64,000 bases of DNA, from contig NC_051099.1 in the NCBI RefSeq assembly GCF_901709675.1, positions 2,108,001 to 2,172,000 on the forward strand, read 5' to 3'. Below the pieces are notes generated by a model. It searched no databases. It had not been told where the DNA came from and saw nothing but the letters and a program-made list of their open reading frames with translations. This DNA is from Syngnathus acus (Eukaryota; Chordata; Actinopteri; Syngnathiformes; Syngnathidae). A program made the translations under genes and the position numbers. Position 1 is the first letter of the stretch; every line of letters starts with the position of its first letter. Shown here one piece after another: positions 39,201 to 64,000 of this stretch.

Positions 39201-40731
39201 GGGGGTAGACAATTAAACATAGTTCTACTGCATATGATGCTCCTACAAACGCAATTGAATATGATTATCTTCCGTCAAGATGAAAAAATGTCTGCTACAC
39301 GGCCTTCTTGATGTTTCACCCTTTAAATCAAGTGTCCTTCTTACGGGGGGGGGGACAGAACAAACTAGACAAGAATGAATTTTCCAGTCTGAATCAAACT
39401 CAGAGGCTACATTTTGCACGACAGAGTAGAACAAAAGAATAAAGATTTCAATTTGATGCAAACCTCCAACTCAGTATTCTACTTATGGGTGTGTATGTTT
39501 GATTTGAAATGTTGAATCCATCCCATCTGTGTTTCCTTAGTCCAATACTGAAGAGAAGCTCAATATACAAAGAAACCATAAAAACTACAGAACAAAACTG
39601 TGACCTGATATGTTGACTCTGTTGAATATACCTTTTTTTTTTTTTTTTTTTTTTACCGTGGATTGGTTCCAACAAATCACAAAAAAGCGACACATCACTC
39701 CTCCCAATTTCACACAGCAGGAATGACGCCCATGAACGCTGCATCTAAAGAGCATGTAAATCAGTCAACAAGAGGAAATAAACAGTACAAATATACTTAA
39801 TGTTTTGTTTTTTTTACCCCCTAAACAATCCAAATGAGTAATGCGAAACGTTATCTGGTAATGCCCTAGCTTCAGAACATTTTCCAACACTTTGAAATCA
39901 CAGTATTTTTCAAGACAAAATTATATCTACAATAATCAGCACTTGTTTCAAACCATAAAGAAAAGTAGACCCCCGCCGCCCTCCCATCACCTGAAAATAG
40001 ATTTTGAACTTTATGTTGCACAAACGTGGTGGTCAAACATCACGTGACTGATGTCTGATCAAGAGAACACTACCATTTCAAATGAATTATATATATAAAA
40101 AAATAAATGAAAGAACAACACATTCCAAACAAGGTTGCTGTACATGGTGGAACCGGAGATTTTCGTGCACTTTGTATTCATGGGCTACATGGGGGGCGGG
40201 GACGGACGGGGGAGGTGTTCAAGGACCTTGCTCAGCTGATGCCTGACCAGACAAGCCACCACTGATTTCATGAGCTGCAGTAGAGGATTTCTGATTACAA
40301 CAAGAATCAATAAAAAGTCAATGGGGGCATCTTCACTCCTTCAAGAGCTTTCGCTTCTCTTTTTTTTTTAACTTCTTATTTTTCCCATTTTTAGTAGCAA
40401 AAATATCATGCAGTCTGTAGTTCCAAAAATCCCCACGGGGATCTCATATTTGTTTGTTTGTTTCAGGAGGAAAAAGGAACTCAAAGCCTTGAAATTCTTC
40501 TCACATTTTTTTCTTTTCGGAAACATTCAAGTCATCCTATTAATACTTTGTACAGCAGAAAAGTCCTTCAGGTTTCAGGTGTGTGTGTGTGTATATATAA
40601 ATATAATATACTGTATAGAAATATGCATATACATATGTTCAAACTGTATGTGTATACATATTTTGGATCTGTATCAAAGCCAATTTAATGTGCTCTCAAA
40701 ATATGGCCCATGATTCCTAGTGGGATGCACA

Positions 40732-60256
<19,525 letters not shown>

Positions 60257-63200
60257 CTCCACAAATCCTTATTTCTAGTCTCTATAATCCAACCAGTCCC
60301 GTGGTCCCTCCGGCAAATGCACAAACTAAAAACGGGCAATGGGAATAGAATGTCGAATAAACTAGCCTACATCTACGCATACGACGTCTTCAAGCAGGCT
60401 TCTCGGTGTCAAAAAAAATCTTAATAATTGGCCCCCGCTATGGAAATCCGTGCAGGTCACAGAGCCCCTCGACCAACACCAACAGATCGGACATCTTGCT
60501 GGAAAAACAAGCGCACGCACTAAATCTAAAAGTGTCAAAAGGCGATGGCAAGAATGTCGAGAAACAGACAGAAAGTAGTCTCAAATCGGTGGATGAAATT
60601 TCCCGGTCCAAGTGTGCACAAGAGGCATGGTTGCAGCTGCAGCGGCGGTGCTACGGGAACCAGCGACGTGCTGTCGTTAAACCTTGATTTCTTTGAGCTG
60701 GGAGCGGTGGACTCAAAAAAAGACAAATGAAATCTTCATTCCCTGCTTTCCCCTCTTGTCGCTGCTGCAGATGATGATGGAGATCAGCGCAAAGTCACTG
60801 AGGGGAAAATGCACATTGGGGAGGAAAAAGGGAAAAAAAAGAAAGAAAAAGGCAAGTGGGTAATATCTGATGCAGACGTCACGACAGCCTATATCACTGC
60901 TCTCATGGAAAGAAATTCCCCTAATATGACAACGCATGTATTAGAGATTCCCTTCAGAGATGCGAAGCCATTAGAAGAAGCAAAAAAGAAAAAAAGTCCA
61001 CTTGTCTCCCGTGCACGTCCAGCCTTAAATGGCGTTTGGACACCTTAACGAGGTTCACCGCTCGTCTCCTCCTTGAAACACTGCACAAGTGACAGCGATC
61101 CAGAGACATATGGCGCAATATTTTTTTTTCTTCACCTCTCATCTATTTTAAAAGTTCTCAGGTCTGAAGTGAAAATATCCTGGCTCGAGGGGAGGAGAAA
61201 GGGGGAGGGTGGGTGAGGGGCGGGGGGGGGGGGGACACCTAAGGTGAATTCCTTCGCGAGAGCCCGCTCATGCGCTCAGCTGCCTATTCTTTCTGAAATC
61301 TATGTCCCGCATGGCGTGTTGTGTGTTCTCACGTCAACTTTTGCAGTCTGACAACAACAACAACACAAAAAAACACACGTGCGTGCCCCCCTGCGTAAAA
61401 TCTGTGTTTTACGCACGGAGCGCGCATCCGTTTGGATGACTTATTTACATTTTTTAGACATGAACCCAGCAAAACCTTCGTGGAAAGAGCTTCCAAGCAA
61501 GCGCACATCACCATTCAAGAAGCATACGAGCTTGTGTTTTATACAGAGGAGGAGGTTTTCTTCTGGGATCGCTTTGCTGTCCAGTTGCTAAGCAACCCCA
61601 TCCGGCACTGATGCAGTTGTGGTGATTCGAAGGCTATGCGCAAAGGCTCATTTAAATGAATAGACCCGCTACTGTTGCCAATGTGGTGTCAGTGGGACAA
61701 AAGCAGACAGCAACTGATTTACCGTCTTTCCATTTTGTTGAGGAGAAAAAAAAGGGGACGGGGTCTTCACAATAAAACCGACGTACAGGAAATAAGACAT
61801 GCCAGGGGCCGCTAGTACATCTTTCTTGTGTTTCATCATCCTCATCACCTTTTCATGGTTGTTGCCGGAACAATTTCAATATTCGAGAGGTTATGTTTAC
61901 GTCGATGTTAATTTACCTGCGGATGACGAAACAGCGCGAGCAAAACAAGAAAGGGAGATGACTATAACCATGAAGCTAATGTGACTTGCCGTGTTTTATT
62001 TCCCCTACGGGAGATATTTGCGCTTACTCTCTCATCAATACGCCTTTTTTGGCAGATTAATGTCTAATAGATAGATTTCATTGACAGTTTTGGCTTTCTT
62101 AAAAGACAAACGTTTTTAACGGAAGGTACGACCATTTTTTTTTTACAACATTTGGTTCACCTGCATCCAAAAGGATGAAATACAAAACAACCTCAGACAA
62201 GCATGTCATGCTTCCCATTGTTTGGGAAGGTGTCATTTCCAATATAGACAAAGTTTGGAAAATGGAAGTGAGAGGCCACTAATGCTGCATCGATACATTA
62301 AGGTATTACATTGTTGTGATTCAAATCTGGGTAAAAGCCTGCAGTTTTATATAATGCCACCCAAGGGAGGAGCAGTTTATGGAAGTTACTGTACATCAAT
62401 ACCTAGTTAGAACTTCTGCACTGCATCATAGATTAAGGTGCTCCTACTTTTTAGCCCCAACACAATTTTGTTTTCCTTGAGAAATTATTCAGAGTACATT
62501 TGTAATGTACCTGGTCACATATCGGTACTTCCTTTCTTTCATAAGTCGTTAGCTATAATCGGCATTGCTAAATTGCCGATTCAAGCTCATCCATGTAGCA
62601 TGCTCCCCTACTTTGCTTCATTCACATGTTGCATAAGACATGTGAGTTACTGGGTCAACCTTGTTCCTCTGATAAAAATAGTATCACATGGTTAATGCAT
62701 TGTGCCTTCTAGTCATTGGCTTATCTTCTTGCTATTCACGTCTGTCAGTCAACCTAGTCGTCTCCAGGAAACAAAATGGAGCCCTATTTTATAAACGGCT
62801 TTATATTGGGTGGCGGGTCAAGTCTAGTTTACTGTGTTTGGGAATTTGGCTCCCTTTGCTGGACAGAGAGTGGTTTTGAACAATCTGACAATTTGGTGAC
62901 AGAGCGTTGACAAGACTTTAGACCAGATGAAATCAGGTCTAAGTTGTGGCGCAACACAATTTTGGCACAGGCAAACAAATCCTGCGCTGCACTGATGAGT
63001 GGTGGATGTCATCTTATTTTATTTGTGAATAAAGCATCCAACCCTCTGAATCATTGTAGAAATTATGTATCCAATATCAAATAAGAAAAATACAAATGAA
63101 AAAAAAAGAGACACCCTTCAAAACCATAAAGGTGTCAACATTGAAATGTTTTGTCATGCTTTAAAACACACACACTATTTGTAAAACCAAATATTCTATT

Positions 63201-64000
63201 TTGACAATGATGACGCCTGCTTATATCCACATCTTTACAATTCTGTCCATTTCTCATGTTTTCCCGTGATTTAATACAAGCTGACCACTGTCTCTCCTGA
63301 GCTGATTGCTGGTTGTAAAAAGCTATACCTCAGGGACAATAAAAACGCATGCGGTGAGTCATCGTTGCACATTCAATCAGTGCAGCAGGTGAGTCTAGAC
63401 AAATACAAGACAAACGGGAACATTCAAAACATTTTTGCCAACGCGACTTTTCGCATCTTCTGAATTGTCACATATTCATTTCAGCATTTAAGTGTTCCAT
63501 GCATTGTTCATTGTGTCTACTGCTAAGTAGGTCAAAGTCAGTCCAGCCTTCGGAGTGTGCACTTGGCAGACAAGATGAAGGTTCAACCGCAATGTAGATC
63601 ACGCCACTCATTGGCATGATGAGGAGATGAGAGGCTTTGTACAGCTAGTGCCCAGCAGCAGGCTCCTAGCAATTGTTGCTACGCTACCACCATTCAGAGT
63701 GCTGCTGAGGTATTACTTGTTAAAGCTGAATAGCAATGCAATGGAACAAACAGCTGAAGTTACTAAATGCGTCCAAAGCTCAGACTAGACAAAAATCGGC
63801 TCAAAATCATGCAATGGCATAAACAACCGCTACGATGCATCATATATATCCGACCTAATATTGATCAAAAATACACATACTGGAGGATGTCTGATGGAAA
63901 TCCTATATATTATTTATGACCCCAGAGTGGCATGAATTACATCCATCTATGAGCATTAAACAGAATCATAAAAATGACAGATGCACCGCCTGGCCAATTG
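60257..64000. other. 5' flank of gabrb4; expected divergent promoter region
   Basis: Sequence between 60.0 and 61.8 kb is richer in CpG than the rest of the window (CGCGCGCC near 59995, CGCACGGAGCGCGC near 61413). It includes a G-run cluster at 61190-61232 that could form a quadruplex. The only protein-like feature is a weak signal-peptide-like frame at 61799. From about 62.0 kb on I see nothing but unique AT-rich sequence. Confidence 0.5.
61799..61888 (+). CDS. Candidate signal-peptide exon on the plus strand (very tentative)
   Basis: An ATG at 61799 opens a frame with a hydrophobic stretch (SFLCFIILITFSWLLP), resembling a signal peptide. A weak donor (GAGAG|GTTATG) follows around 61888. 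In vertebrate GABA-A clusters, beta and alpha genes are head to head, so an alpha exon 1 could lie here. The frame does not match any alpha signal peptide I recognise and may be chance. Confidence 0.15.

Larger units (their letters stand above)
30026..40731. other. Gene-poor interval between tmlhe and gabrb4
   Basis: About 10.7 kb in which I see no convincing coding exon on either strand. It holds low-complexity and repeat pieces: poly-T tracts, an (AAATA)n tract at 34361-34460, fragments of the 49428-49798 repeat near 34330-34360 and 34985-35165, the repeat at 38945-39200, and an alternating purine-pyrimidine GC tract at 32613-32640. The right-hand part, below 40732, should include the 3' UTR of gabrb4. 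Confidence 0.5.

Noticed and set aside
40408-40713. 101-codon plus-strand frame just below the gabrb4 stop codon
   Set aside because: It is rich in residues from GT/AT repeats, lies in the probable 3' UTR of gabrb4, and has no family motif.

Overview
The window looks like a stretch of a teleost fish chromosome. It holds multi-exon genes with canonical GT-AG introns (many only 65-110 bp), fish-type dispersed repeats, many microsatellites and no operon organisation. Five protein genes can be reconstructed exon by exon from conserved protein family features. The species cannot be fixed from sequence alone.

Layout: (1) 600-6281, minus strand: the 5' half of an NSG-family (neuronal vesicle trafficking) gene, probably nsg2; the rest lies left of the window. 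(2) 7180-12945: a repeat complex. A tandem array of tRNA-Glu-like units on the plus strand is followed by a degenerate (TTAGGG)-type hexamer array, a core of inverted hairpin repeats, a short TTAGGG array that flips into (CCCTAA), and a minus-strand array of the same tRNA-like units. It is a large imperfect inverted duplication with head-to-head telomere-like polarity. (3) 16937-19735, minus: vamp2 (synaptobrevin), 110 aa, 5 exons, with the start codon split by intron 1. (4) 21660-26383, minus: mpp1 (p55 MAGUK), 466 aa, 12 exons. (5) 27826-29973, plus: tmlhe (trimethyllysine dioxygenase), 403 aa, 7 exons, head-to-head with mpp1. (6) 30.0-40.7 kb: a gene-poor interval. (7) 40732-60256, minus: GABA-A receptor beta subunit, best fit gabrb4, 481 aa, 9 exons, with three copies of one hairpin MITE in its introns. 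(8) 60.3-64 kb: a CpG-rich 5' flank in which a divergent alpha subunit gene (gabra3) would be expected to start further right.

mpp1 + tmlhe + gabrb matches the gene content of human Xq28 (MPP1, TMLHE, GABRA3/GABRQ), which supports the gabrb4 (GABRQ-orthologous) assignment. Three of the five genes (nsg2, vamp2, gabrb4) are neuronal: endosomal receptor sorting, vesicle fusion and inhibitory transmission. mpp1 is a membrane scaffold and tmlhe is the first enzyme of carnitine synthesis. Apart from neighbourhood there is no sign that they are co-regulated. The most unusual part of the window is the telomere-like/tRNA-like inverted complex.
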